This document shows positions 1 to 8,223 of a stretch of DNA of 64,000 nucleotides, piece by piece (positions within the stretch are counted from its first letter, which is position 1; every line of letters starts with the position of its first letter). Origin of the DNA: Sinisalibacter lacisalsi. GTDB taxonomy: Bacteria; Pseudomonadota; Alphaproteobacteria; Rhodobacterales; Rhodobacteraceae. The translations under genes were made by a program, and so were the position numbers. The notes under the pieces were generated by a model. It was not told where the DNA came from, made no database searches, and saw only the letters and a program-made list of their open reading frames with translations. The stretch covers positions 1-64,000 of the forward strand of contig NZ_BMGI01000002.1 of the NCBI RefSeq assembly GCF_014640115.1. Direction: 5' to 3'.

Positions 1-367
1 TCGTGCTCCCGGTGCCTCTGTCCCGGATGCTCGCAGCATACACCCTGATCAAAGAATCAACGCCGAACATCGGCACCGAGAACCTCATACCGGTTACGAA
101 CCCGATCGAGCGCCTGAACAAGGAAGTGAAGCGCCGTGCCGACGTCGTAGGGATCTTCCCGAACGAGGCCTCGATCATGCGCCTGATCGGCGCCGTGCTG
201 TTCGAGCAGAACGACGAATGGCAGACCTCAAGCCGCTACATGATGGTCGAAGCCTTCGCCCAGATCGATAAGGAGGAGATCGACCCCATTCTCAGCATAA
301 CAACGAAAGCCGCCTGATCATGACCTCAGGCCATCCAGGAATTTACACCATCTTGACGGACGTGACC
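1..367 (+). mobile_element. Right end of an IS256-family insertion sequence (left part outside window or lost)
   Basis: The 3' part of an IS256-type transposase runs into a short non-coding tail. The tail, around 338-366, resembles the terminal inverted repeat expected just outside such a gene (a segment reading ACACCATCTTGACGGACGTG). The matching left repeat would lie before the window, so the boundary is an inference. The element sits about 80 bases from the end of the universal stress protein gene and belongs to the foreign-looking block that ends at the tRNA-Asn gene. Confidence 0.5.
3..317 (+). pseudogene. IS256-family transposase, C-terminal fragment
   Basis: The readable protein is about 104 residues and is cut by the window start. 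From roughly residue 33 it carries the conserved C-terminal signature of IS256/MutA-like DDE transposases: TNPIERLNKEVKRR, then VVGIFPNEASIMRLIGAVL and EQNDEW. The first thirty residues do not resemble the family, where a FPxEHR-type stretch is expected. The fragment may therefore be frameshifted or recombined just upstream, or the visible frame may simply be wrong there. The full gene is normally about 400 codons and moves the IS by cut-and-paste or circle formation. Function cannot be judged from this piece. Confidence 0.75.
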
Positions 368-446
368 CGTAATGCGCGCAGCTCTTTTTCAAGCCGTATC
401 AAGAACAGCGCCTTCAGGTCTTTCTGGGTCGGCTCATCCATTGGCT

Positions 447-1301
447 TTACCGCATCAGGACGACAGGAACCTTGCAGCTGCGCACCATTTCAGTCGTGGT
501 TGAGCCGATCACAAGGCTGCGGATACGGCTATGGCCATAGGCGCCCATCACGACCATGCCGAAACCTTCATCCTCGACCAGCTTGCCAAGTTCGGTATCC
601 GGCTGACCTTCGATGACACGTGTGTCCGCATCAATGCCCGCCGCCTTCAACAGAGCCTTGGCATCCGCAAGCCCCTTCTTGACCTCAGGGGTTTCGCCGC
701 CGACCGTGACGGCAGTGACCTTGAGATCCACGAAAAGCGAACTGCGAGCAATATGATCCACGGCCTTCATCGAGGAACTTCCGCCGTCATAGGCGACCAG
801 CACCGACTCGATGGGGTGAAACGCGCGCGATGCGACAAAGACCGGCCGATGGGCCGCGCGCACGATGCGTTCGAGGTTCGAGCCTAGATGCCCCTTGGCG
901 AAATCCGCTGCTTCGCCCCGTTTGCCGATCAGGATGACACGGGCGTCTTCTTCGATTTCGGCAATCGCTTCGACCACGTCGCCATGACGCAGGCGGGTCG
1001 TGATTTCCGTCACGCCGTCCTGATCGACGATCGCGCGTGCATCCTCAAGGACGGCGCGGCCGCGATGGCTGATCAGTTTGGCGCGCTGCGCGTCCAGATC
1101 CGCGAGTTCTTCAAGAAGTTTACTGCGCGCGCCGAGGCGGATGGCCCCGGACAAGTCCGTATTGGCGGAGTTTTCACGCCGACCGAGCACATGGATCAAC
1201 TCTACCGGTGCGTCTGTTCTCTTGGCGATCCATGCGGCGTGATGACATACACTTTCCGAATAGATTGACCCGTCCACCAGCGCGATAATTTTCTTTGTCA
1301 T
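447..1301 (-). CDS. Universal stress protein, two tandem UspA domains
   Basis: The 284-residue cytoplasmic protein has two UspA folds in tandem, the first starting at TKKIIALVDGS and the second near residue 155. The C-terminal domain keeps the ATP-binding signature G-x2-G-x9-G-S (GAYGHSRIRSLVIGS); the N-terminal copy has a looser version (GKRGEAADF then GSNLERIV). Start: the frame opens six codons earlier, but the ATG at 1301 has a strong GGAGGAG box just upstream. It begins 14 bases after the SulP transporter stop, so the two are almost certainly co-transcribed. SulP-Usp pairs are common and the Usp is thought to tune or report on the transporter, but its ligand here is unknown. Confidence 0.9.
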   Translation of the reverse strand: MTKKIIALVDGSIYSESVCHHAAWIAKRTDAPVELIHVLGRRENSANTDLSGAIRLGARSKLLEELADLDAQRAKLISHRGRAVLEDARAIVDQDGVTEITTRLRHGDVVEAIAEIEEDARVILIGKRGEAADFAKGHLGSNLERIVRAAHRPVFVASRAFHPIESVLVAYDGGSSSMKAVDHIARSSLFVDLKVTAVTVGGETPEVKKGLADAKALLKAAGIDADTRVIEGQPDTELGKLVEDEGFGMVVMGAYGHSRIRSLVIGSTTTEMVRSCKVPVVLMR

Positions 1302-1315
1302 GGTCTTCTCCTCCC

Positions 1316-2806
1316 TCAATGTTCCATCAACTTGTCCATCGCACCAGGCATGTCGTGGATGGCAAGCTTATCAACGATGGTTTCAGTCGCTTCATTCATA
1401 CCGATGACTTCGACCTCAGCGCCATCACGACGGAACTTGAGGATCACCATGTCCAATGCCTGTACGCTGGATATGTCCCAGATATGCGCCTGGCTGACAT
1501 CAATGATGACCTTGGTCAGCGCCTCCTTGAAATCGAATGCGTTCATGAAATCCTCAACCGACCCGTAGAAGAGCTGACCCTCTACCACATAGGTACGATG
1601 ACTTCCGCTCTTGGTGATATCGGTCGTCACCTTGAACAGTTGCGCGATCTTGCCGGCAAAGAAGATTCCCGAAAGCAGCACGCCGACCAGCACCCCGATT
1701 GCCAGGTTATGGGTATAGACGACTGTCACCACCGTGGCGATCATTACGATGGACGAGGATCTGGGATGAACCGTGAGCGCCTTGATTGAAGACCATGAAA
1801 AGGTACCGATCGCGACCATGATCATGATCGCCACAAGGGCCGCCATTGGGATAATGCTGACCAGATCACCTAGAACCACCACCATGAAGAGCAGATACAC
1901 ACCTGCTGCGAAGGACGACAGCCGCCCACGACCGCCGGATTTCACATTGATGATCGACTGACCGATCATCGCACAGCCCGCCATGCCGCCAATAAATCCA
2001 GTCGCGGTATTGGCAATGCCCTGCCCGACCATTTCCTGAGAGCGGTTCGATTTTGTGTCCGTCAGATCATCAACGATGTTCTGCGTCATAAGGCTTTCAA
2101 GAAGGCCCACAACCGCAACCGCCACCGAATAAGGCAGGATGATCATCAAGGTCTCGAAGGTGAACGGGATCTGTGGAATGAGAAATATCGGCAGTGTGTC
2201 GGGCAACTCGCCCATATCGCCGACAGTGCGCACATCAAGGCCGAGTGCAAACGCCAGGGCTGTGAGGACGACGATGGTGACAAGCGGTGATGGGACCGCA
2301 ATAGTTAGAAGCGGAAACAGGTAGATGATGGCGAGACCGGCTGCGACAAGCGCATAAGTGATCCATGTCACCTCGCGCGGATCGAGTTCGGGCAGTTGCG
2401 CCATGAAGATCAAAATGGCGAGCGCGTTCACGAACCCCGTCATGACGGATTTCGACACATACCGCATGATGAAACCCAACTTGAATAGCCCGGCTGCGAT
2501 CTGCAACAGACCTGCCAGAACCGTGGCCGCCAAGAGATATTGCAGGCCGTAATCCTTCACGAGCGTGATCATCAGAACAGCGGTCGCTGCGGTTGCGGCC
2601 GAAATCATGCCGGGTCTGCCACCAGTGATCGCAATGATCACAGCGATCGAGAAACTTGCATAAAGCCCGACCTTCGGGTCGACGCCAGCAATAATTGAAA
2701 AGGCAATAGCCTCGGGGATGAGCGCCAGCGCCACCACGAGACCGGCCAGCAAATCGCCGCGAATGTTTCCCAGCCACTGGCTGCGATAAGCATCGAGTGA
2801 AATCAT
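1316..2806 (-). CDS. SulP family inorganic anion transporter with STAS domain
   Basis: This 496-residue inner-membrane protein belongs to the SulP/SLC26 family. About ten to twelve hydrophobic segments are visible, beginning with the family signature region [19 protein letters not shown] at residues 16-34, and a C-terminal STAS domain covers about residues 390-490. The family moves sulfate, bicarbonate or other anions with H+ or Na+; the substrate cannot be chosen from sequence. The frame extends 19 codons further upstream, but the ATG at 2806 places the N-terminus where the family begins. It is the first gene of a pair with a universal stress protein. It lies in the island-like block left of tRNA-Asn and may be acquired cargo. 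Confidence 0.9.
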   Translation of the reverse strand: MISLDAYRSQWLGNIRGDLLAGLVVALALIPEAIAFSIIAGVDPKVGLYASFSIAVIIAITGGRPGMISAATAATAVLMITLVKDYGLQYLLAATVLAGLLQIAAGLFKLGFIMRYVSKSVMTGFVNALAILIFMAQLPELDPREVTWITYALVAAGLAIIYLFPLLTIAVPSPLVTIVVLTALAFALGLDVRTVGDMGELPDTLPIFLIPQIPFTFETLMIILPYSVAVAVVGLLESLMTQNIVDDLTDTKSNRSQEMVGQGIANTATGFIGGMAGCAMIGQSIINVKSGGRGRLSSFAAGVYLLFMVVVLGDLVSIIPMAALVAIMIMVAIGTFSWSSIKALTVHPRSSSIVMIATVVTVVYTHNLAIGVLVGVLLSGIFFAGKIAQLFKVTTDITKSGSHRTYVVEGQLFYGSVEDFMNAFDFKEALTKVIIDVSQAHIWDISSVQALDMVILKFRRDGAEVEVIGMNEATETIVDKLAIHDMPGAMDKLMEH

Positions 2807-3514
2807 GAAATAGGTATCCGATACCGGCCAGGCATGAGACGCAAAGCCGGAGTGCATTCGCACAGTTGTCTATCGTTGTCCGGCGGATCGGCGGCCGGAA
2901 GAGCCACCCGGGATCTATCCCAGGTCCAAGTTCGCTGCGGTGCCGCATAGAGCGTTCTGAGGAGAAGAGCAACTCGATAGCGGCTATCACAACGAAAACT
3001 TTGCTTCGTTTTTGTCGGAAGTTGGGAGCAACGGGAGTAGAAAGAGGCATAGACTAGGTCAAGAACGGTAGCCGTGTTGAGTCTTCATGGCGTCCGGCCA
3101 GCCAAGAGGAAAGCTACGAGATCGTGCGGCGTCGACGTTCAAAGTGATCCCTGGCGACGAGTTTCATCACCGTGACAACACGTTGAAACAGTTCGCAAAG
3201 CTCTACCGAGAGAACACGAACGACTTCCCGCAGGGCTGCGCGGATGAGGACTACCGCCGCAAACTGGAAAAAGCCTACCCGCGTCACCTTCCGTGGCGCG
3301 ACGATCGCGCTTTCCCACTAATTCAATTTCTCGGCGCGGCACTAGTCTCCTGATCCCGACAGTGGACGTGAGCTTGGCCGAATGGTGAAAACTGCCCGGC
3401 TCTTACCTCGCGGGATTCTACGCTCATTCTGTTACCCGAGATGTTACCCCTGAGCGAAAAACATACAGGTCCCTTGTGGGGTGATGCCTAAAACCTTGCT
3501 TTTCTTTGGGTTTT
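2807..3514. other. Low-coding stretch between SulP promoter side and tRNA-Asn
   Basis: About 700 bases hold only one recognisable piece, the DUF499 remnant at 3087-3353. The rest contains no frame with the codon bias of the neighbours. Base composition is visibly less GC-rich than the core chromosome to the right. Two short similar words, GTTACCCGAG and GTTACCCCTG, sit at 3430-3454 close to the tRNA 3' end. This is the usual place for an integrase gene and attachment region of a tRNA-targeting island; no integrase frame is left. Confidence 0.5.
3087..3353 (+). pseudogene. DUF499-type ATPase remnant
   Basis: The 88-residue frame contains a stretch that resembles the conserved middle of DUF499 (Swt1/PglY-like AAA) ATPases: FAKLYRENTNDFPQGC followed by DEDYRRKLEKAYP. 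In the family this continues as YPIHPELFDRLY and then a W-S-x-L-x-x-F-Q-R-T-R-G segment. Here homology stops right after the YP at about 3285 and the rest is unrelated. No Walker motifs remain. Intact members exceed 1000 residues and often sit in phage-defence neighbourhoods. This is best read as a small decayed piece of an island gene, recognised from memory of the family rather than by a search. Confidence 0.55.
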
Positions 3515-3589
3515 TGGCTCCGGCGGTAGGGATCGAACCTACGACCAATTGATTAACAGTCAACTGCTCTACCGCTGAGCTACGCCGGA
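3515..3589 (-). tRNA. tRNA-Asn (anticodon GTT)
   Basis: The reverse strand folds as a standard tRNA. The acceptor TCCGGCG pairs with CGCCGGA, the anticodon loop is CTGTTAA, the T arm contains GTTCGATCC, and the CCA end is encoded at 3515-3517. The GTT anticodon reads AAC/AAU. Its 3' end points left, toward the island-like DNA, which is the expected geometry if an element integrated into this tRNA gene. Confidence 0.95.
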
Positions 3590-3668
3590 ACACGCTCGGC
3601 GATTTAGCAACATGCGGGGGGGCTGGCAAGGGGGCTGGGGCTTATTTTTTCCCGCCCCTTGCGTGGCC

Positions 3669-4580
3669 TCAGTCGCCGATGCGTTCGAAGCTGGCGTCGG
3701 CGGCGAGTTTGGGGCGCGGGCGGGTGATCTCGCGGGTGGTGAGATCGATGAGGTGGGCGAAGACGTTGCGCGCGGCGGCGGGCAGGAGGGCGGCGGGCGT
3801 GTCGGCGTAGATCGCGCGGGCGAGGCCGTCGGGCGTGGCCGGGCCTTTTGCTAGGGCCGCGAGGATCTCCGCCTCGCGGCTCTTGCGGTGGGCGACGAGC
3901 CAGTCGAGCCGGGCGGCGGGGTCGGTCACGGGCGCGCCGTGGCCGGGCAGGAACAGCCTTGCCCGCCGCGCCGCGAGCCTGTGACAGGAGGCGAGGAAGG
4001 CGGTGAGGTCGCCGTCGGGCGGCGAAATCAGCGTCGAGGCCCAGCCCATGACGTGATCGCCGGTGAAGATCACCTCGTCCAGCGCGAAGCTCAGGTGGCC
4101 GGCGAAGTGGCCCGGCGTCCAGATCGTCTCGAGCCTGCGGCCGTTGCCGATATCGAGCGTCTCGCCGTCTTCGAGCTGCACATCGGGCGTGAACCCGTGC
4201 TCCACGCCCTCGCCGCCGGCGGCCAGCCCGCGCGCGGCGAGGTCGGCCATCACCGGGCTGCGGCCGGCCTCGGGCGGGCCGAAGGCCTGCACGCGCGCGC
4301 CGGTGGCCTCGGCCAGCGGGCGGGCGAGGGGGGAATGATCGAGGTGCGCATGGCTCACCAGAACCCGCGCCACCCGTTCGCCGGGGGCGAGGCCCGCCAG
4401 GATTGCATCGTAGTGGGCGCGGATCGCGGGGCCGGGATCGAGCACCGTCACCGCGCCTTCGCCGAGAACATAGGTGTTGGTGCCCCAATGCGTCATCGGC
4501 GAGGGGTTGGGAGCGAGCAGCAGCCGGATGCCGGGGGCGAGCGGCTGGATCACGCCGGGGGTGGGCCTTGCGTCCTTCAT
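3669..4580 (-). CDS. Metallo-beta-lactamase-fold hydrolase (LACTB2-like)
   Basis: The 303-residue soluble protein has the MBL metal-binding signature HAHLDH at residues 77-82. It is followed by TPGHFAGH, FTGDHV and LPGHG, supplying the remaining ligands, and by a C-terminal winged-helix-like tail as in LACTB2/RNase-type relatives (residues 220-303). LACTB2-like enzymes hydrolyse RNA or thioester-like substrates; the true substrate here is unknown. Translation could also start 19 or 43 codons earlier (ATG at 4637 or 4709), but the ATG at 4580 gives the family N-terminus. The gene is divergent from the MttB-like gene, with about 130 bases between starts. Confidence 0.85.
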   Translation of the reverse strand: MKDARPTPGVIQPLAPGIRLLLAPNPSPMTHWGTNTYVLGEGAVTVLDPGPAIRAHYDAILAGLAPGERVARVLVSHAHLDHSPLARPLAEATGARVQAFGPPEAGRSPVMADLAARGLAAGGEGVEHGFTPDVQLEDGETLDIGNGRRLETIWTPGHFAGHLSFALDEVIFTGDHVMGWASTLISPPDGDLTAFLASCHRLAARRARLFLPGHGAPVTDPAARLDWLVAHRKSREAEILAALAKGPATPDGLARAIYADTPAALLPAAARNVFAHLIDLTTREITRPRPKLAADASFERIGD

Positions 4581-4714
4581 GGCGGCACGAAACCCCGGCG
4601 CGGCGGCGAAGGCAAGGGGGGTGCTTGCATGTGCCATGGCCCCGCGCCATGCTCGCGCCGCCTGCAGGGGCTCCGGACGCGACGCCGACGGGGCCGAACG
4701 AGGAGACACCGCCG

Positions 4715-6253
4715 ATGGCCCGCCGCCCGCGCAAGGACCGCGCCGCCGAGAGCCCGCCCGCGGCGCACGCCTTTCGCCAGGCCGCGCTTGCCGCGCCGCG
4801 CCCGCGGTTCGAACTGGCAGGGGCCGAGGCCCGCGCGGCGCTGGTGGCGCGCGCGCTGCGGCTGCTGGAGGAGCATGGCGTGGCGGTGATCCACGAAGCC
4901 GCCCATGCGGCGCTTCTGGCGGCCGGGGCGCGGCCGGGGCGCGAGCCTTCGCGCCTGCGCCTGCCGCGCGCGCTGGTGGAGGAGGCGCTGGCGGCGACGC
5001 CGAAACAGGTTCTGCTCGCCGGCAAGCAACCCGACCGCGACGTGCCCCTGCCGCGCGGCGACCATGGCTTCGTGATGCGCACCGGCACCGGCGCGCATGG
5101 TTTCATCGAGATCGACAGTGGCGATTTTCGCAACATGGAGATCTCCGACGTCGCCACCATCGCCCGGCTGGCCAACGGGCTCGACCAGGTGGGGTTCATC
5201 GCGCATCCGTTTTCCTACGGCGTGCACGAGCTGACGAGCGACATCCACGGCGTCGGCGAATTGATCGTGAACACCGACAAGCACATCTGGCTGCAGCCCT
5301 ACAACGTCGAGAACGTCGAGTTCCTGGTGAAGATCGCCGAGGTGGCGGGGTCGACGCCCGATCGCCCGATCGCCTCGACGATCATGTGTTCCTTCACGCC
5401 GCTGGAGTTCAAGGTGATGGACGTGGAGGCGCTGATCCAGTCGGGGCGCGCGGGGCTGCCGGTGCATGCCTGCTCGCTGCCCTCGGCGGGCGGCACCGCG
5501 CCGCTCTCGGTGGCCGGCAACGTGCTGATGGCGGTGAGCGAGATCCTCGCGATGGTGACGATGGGCCACGTCCTCGCGCCCGGTTTGGCCGTAATCGCCA
5601 CGCCGCTGATGTTCACCCTCGACATGGCCACCGGCCAGGCGCTGCACGCCTGCCCGGAGAGCCTGCAGGCCAAGGCGCTGGCGGTGGAGGTGCTGCGCGG
5701 GCTGGGGCTTGTCACCCATACCTACGGCATGGGCTCCGACACCCCCGCCGCCGACCGCCAGTCGATGGCGGAACGGGCGATGCTGGGACAGATGGTGGCG
5801 ATGGCGGGGACAGACATCCTCGGCGGCGTCGGCCAGTTGCAGACCGCGACGGTGTTCGACCCGGTGCAGGCGGTGCTCGACGACGAACTGGGCGGCTACC
5901 TGCGCGCGCTGGTGGCGGTGCCCGATCTGAGCGAGGCGGCGTTCAACTGGGACGAGGTGAGCGAGATCGGCCTCGGCGGCCATTTCCTCGCCTCCGGGCA
6001 GACCCTGGCGCTGTGCCGCTCGCAATACCGCCCGGAAGTGTTTCAGCGCGACCGGCGCGACGATTACGACAAGGCGGGCCGGGCAGGGGCCTGGGAAGCC
6101 GCGCGCGACAAGGCCCGCGCGCTGATCGCCGCGGACCCGCCCGAAGGCCTGCCCGACGCGGCGGCACGCGCCGAGATCCGCCGGCTGCGCACCCGGGCCG
6201 ACGAGGAAATCATCGGCAAGGCCACGGTTTCGGGCCGTCGCGCCGTGATCTGA
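4715..6253 (+). CDS. Trimethylamine methyltransferase family protein (MttB-like, non-pyrrolysine)
   Basis: The 512-residue protein belongs to the MttB superfamily (COG5598), TIM-barrel enzymes that move a methyl group from a quaternary or tertiary amine to a corrinoid protein. Family stretches are clear: GTGAHGFIEIDSGDFRNMEI near residue 125, HPFSYGVHELTSDIHG, and TYGMGSDTPAADRQS around residue 335. No in-frame amber codon occurs, so it is the pyrrolysine-free kind, as in glycine betaine or carnitine methyltransferases. A GAGGAG box precedes the ATG at 4715; the open frame upstream is antisense to the hydrolase gene. No corrinoid protein is adjacent; the nearest is at 11938-12639. The substrate cannot be assigned. 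Confidence 0.85.
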   Translation: MARRPRKDRAAESPPAAHAFRQAALAAPRPRFELAGAEARAALVARALRLLEEHGVAVIHEAAHAALLAAGARPGREPSRLRLPRALVEEALAATPKQVLLAGKQPDRDVPLPRGDHGFVMRTGTGAHGFIEIDSGDFRNMEISDVATIARLANGLDQVGFIAHPFSYGVHELTSDIHGVGELIVNTDKHIWLQPYNVENVEFLVKIAEVAGSTPDRPIASTIMCSFTPLEFKVMDVEALIQSGRAGLPVHACSLPSAGGTAPLSVAGNVLMAVSEILAMVTMGHVLAPGLAVIATPLMFTLDMATGQALHACPESLQAKALAVEVLRGLGLVTHTYGMGSDTPAADRQSMAERAMLGQMVAMAGTDILGGVGQLQTATVFDPVQAVLDDELGGYLRALVAVPDLSEAAFNWDEVSEIGLGGHFLASGQTLALCRSQYRPEVFQRDRRDDYDKAGRAGAWEAARDKARALIAADPPEGLPDAAARAEIRRLRTRADEEIIGKATVSGRRAVI

Positions 6254-6302
6254 GGCCGGCCACGCGCCGCCCCTGCGGATGCGCATCCGGCTGGCGGGGG
6301 GA

Positions 6303-6379
6303 TGGTAGGCCCGGAGGGACTCGAACCCCCAACCAAGGCGTTATGAGCGCCCTGCTCTAACCAATTGAGCTACAGGCCC
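6303..6379 (-). tRNA. tRNA with CAU anticodon (Ile2 or elongator Met)
   Basis: The reverse strand gives a full cloverleaf: acceptor GGGCCTG with CGGGCCT, D arm GCTCAATTGGTTAGAGC, anticodon loop CTCATAA, T arm GGGGGTTCGAGTCCCTC, discriminator A and encoded CCA. The CAU anticodon is certain, the amino acid is not. The GGGCC acceptor start and A73 suit tRNA-Ile2, whose wobble C is modified to lysidine by TilS; elongator tRNA-Met of these bacteria usually starts GGCGG. It lies between the MttB-like gene and purM, on the opposite strand. Confidence 0.9.
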
Positions 6380-6480
6380 ACCGTGGCGCTAGAGGTAGCA
6401 TGGGGCGCGGCGGGGTCAAGCGGGCGTTGCCAATCGCGCGCCCTTGGGCTATCGCGTCGGCAATCGTATCGGGGGCTGCC

Positions 6481-7530
6481 ATGACCGGGAAGAAGAACGG
6501 GATCACCTACGCCGACGCCGGTGTGGATATCGACGCAGGCAACGCACTTGTCGAGCGGATCAAGCCCGCCGCGCGGCGCACGAACCGGCCCGGGGTGATG
6601 GCCGGGCTCGGCGGGTTCGGCGCCTTGTTCGATCTCAAGGCGGCCGGCTACCGCGATCCGATCCTGGTCGCCGCGACCGACGGGGTGGGCACCAAGCTGC
6701 GGATCGCGATCGACACCGGCAAGGTCGACACCATCGGCACCGACCTGGTGGCGATGTGCGTGAACGATCTGGTCTGCCAGGGTGCGGAGCCGCTGTTTTT
6801 CCTCGACTATTTCGCCACCGGCAAGCTCGAGGTCGAGGCCGCGGCCAGCATCGTCGAAGGCATCGCCGCGGGGTGCACCGCGTCCGGCTGCGCGCTCATC
6901 GGCGGCGAGACGGCGGAGATGCCGGGGATGTATGACGCGGGCGACTTCGACCTTGCGGGCTTCGCCGTGGGAGCGATGGAACGCGGTGCGGCGCTGCCGG
7001 CGGGCGTGGCCGAGGGCGACGTGCTGCTCGGGCTCGCCTCCGACGGGGTGCATTCCAACGGCTACAGCCTGGTGCGCAAGATCGTCGAGGTCTCGGGCCT
7101 CGGCTGGGACGATGCCTGCCCGTGGGACGAAGGCACGAGCCTTGGCGCGGCGCTGCTCGCGCCGACGCGTCTCTACGTCAAGCCGGCGCTGGCGGCGCTG
7201 GCGGCAGGGGAGGTGCATGCGCTCGCCCATATCACCGGCGGCGGGCTGACCGAGAACCTGCCGCGGGTTCTGCCCGAGGGGCTGGGGGCGCTCGTCGATC
7301 TCGGCGAGTGGACGCTCCCGCCGGTGTTTCGCTGGCTTGCCGAGACCGGCGGGCTCGACCAGGCGGAACTGCTCAAGACCTTCAATTCCGGCATCGGCAT
7401 GGTGCTGGTGGTCGAGGCGAGAAGCCTCGCCGCCGTGCGCACGGCGCTCGAGGCGGCGGGTGAAACCGTGTTCCAGATTGGCCGGCTGCACCCGGGCGAG
7501 GGCGTGCGCTACCTCGGGAGCCTCGCGTGA
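6481..7530 (+). CDS. purM: Phosphoribosylformylglycinamidine cyclo-ligase (AIR synthetase)
   Basis: The 349-residue cytosolic enzyme closes FGAM to AIR using ATP, the fifth step of purine synthesis. It shows the PurM-family signature: [12 protein letters not shown] at the N-terminus, [50 protein letters not shown] and the glycine-rich [13 protein letters not shown] near residue 250. Length is normal. The ATG at 6481 gives the family N-terminus, though the frame is open further upstream. The stop overlaps the GTG of purN by four bases, so the two are translationally coupled. A weak promoter candidate (TTGCCA, 17 bases, TATCGC) lies at 6427-6455. Confidence 0.97.
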   Translation: MTGKKNGITYADAGVDIDAGNALVERIKPAARRTNRPGVMAGLGGFGALFDLKAAGYRDPILVAATDGVGTKLRIAIDTGKVDTIGTDLVAMCVNDLVCQGAEPLFFLDYFATGKLEVEAAASIVEGIAAGCTASGCALIGGETAEMPGMYDAGDFDLAGFAVGAMERGAALPAGVAEGDVLLGLASDGVHSNGYSLVRKIVEVSGLGWDDACPWDEGTSLGAALLAPTRLYVKPALAALAAGEVHALAHITGGGLTENLPRVLPEGLGALVDLGEWTLPPVFRWLAETGGLDQAELLKTFNSGIGMVLVVEARSLAAVRTALEAAGETVFQIGRLHPGEGVRYLGSLA

Positions 7531-8120
7531 CGAAGCGCGTCGCGATCCTGATCTCGGGGTCGGGATCGAACATGGTGGCGCTGGCCGAGAGCATGGTGGG
7601 CGATCACCCGGCGCGGCCGGTGCTCGTCGTGTCGAACCTGCCCGGCGCGGGCGGGTTGGGACGGGCCGAGGCGATGGGTATCGCCACGGCGGTGGTGGAT
7701 CACCGCCGGTTCGCGGGCGACCGCGCTGCCTTCGAGGCCGAGCTGGCCCGGGTGCTGGAGGCCGCCCGGCCCGACATTCTCTGCCTCGCGGGCTTCATGC
7801 GCATCCTCACGCCGTGGTTCACCGCGCGCTGGGCCGGGCGCGCGCTCAACATTCACCCCTCGCTGCTGCCGAAATACCGCGGCCTCGACACCCACGCCCG
7901 GGCGCTGGCCGCCGGCGACAGCGAGGCGGGCTGCAGCGTGCACGAGGTGACGGCGGAACTCGATGGCGGGCCGATCCTCGGCCAGGCGCGGGTGCCGATC
8001 CTGCCGGGCGACACCCCCGAGCGCCTGGCCGCCCGGGTGCTGCCGATGGAGCACGAGCTCTACCCGGCGGTGCTGCGGCGCTACGCGGCGGGCGACAGGA
8101 CGCCGGTTTTCCTGCCCTGA
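7527..8120 (+). CDS. purN: Phosphoribosylglycinamide formyltransferase
   Basis: The 197-residue enzyme transfers a formyl group from 10-formyl-THF to GAR. The GSGSN loop at residues 11-15 binds phosphate. The catalytic stretch is [18 protein letters not shown] (Asn and His at the centre), and the late [18 protein letters not shown] segment contains the conserved aspartate. It starts with GTG inside the purM stop (GTGA). It uses one-carbon folate units of the kind the sarcosine oxidase and betaine pathway elsewhere in this window can feed. Confidence 0.97.
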   Translation: MTKRVAILISGSGSNMVALAESMVGDHPARPVLVVSNLPGAGGLGRAEAMGIATAVVDHRRFAGDRAAFEAELARVLEAARPDILCLAGFMRILTPWFTARWAGRALNIHPSLLPKYRGLDTHARALAAGDSEAGCSVHEVTAELDGGPILGQARVPILPGDTPERLAARVLPMEHELYPAVLRRYAAGDRTPVFLP

Positions 8121-8223
8121 GGCCGCGTCGATGCGCGCCGCTCGCGGCATGGCGCTTTATTCCCGCGCCGAACCCCGATACACCGGCATCAACGCGCAAG
8201 AGACGACGAGACCGAAAGCTTAC

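Noticed and set aside
2866-3057. 62-codon frame between SulP and the DUF499 remnant
   Set aside because: It has no ribosome site, no family resemblance and a composition typical of random frames.
3444-3629. Small reverse frame across tRNA-Asn
   Set aside because: It is a translation of the tRNA gene (SAVEQLTVNQLVVGSIPTAG is the usual tRNA artefact).
4715-6253. Pyrrolysine use in the MttB-like gene
   Set aside because: The frame has no internal amber codon and no pyl genes are seen.
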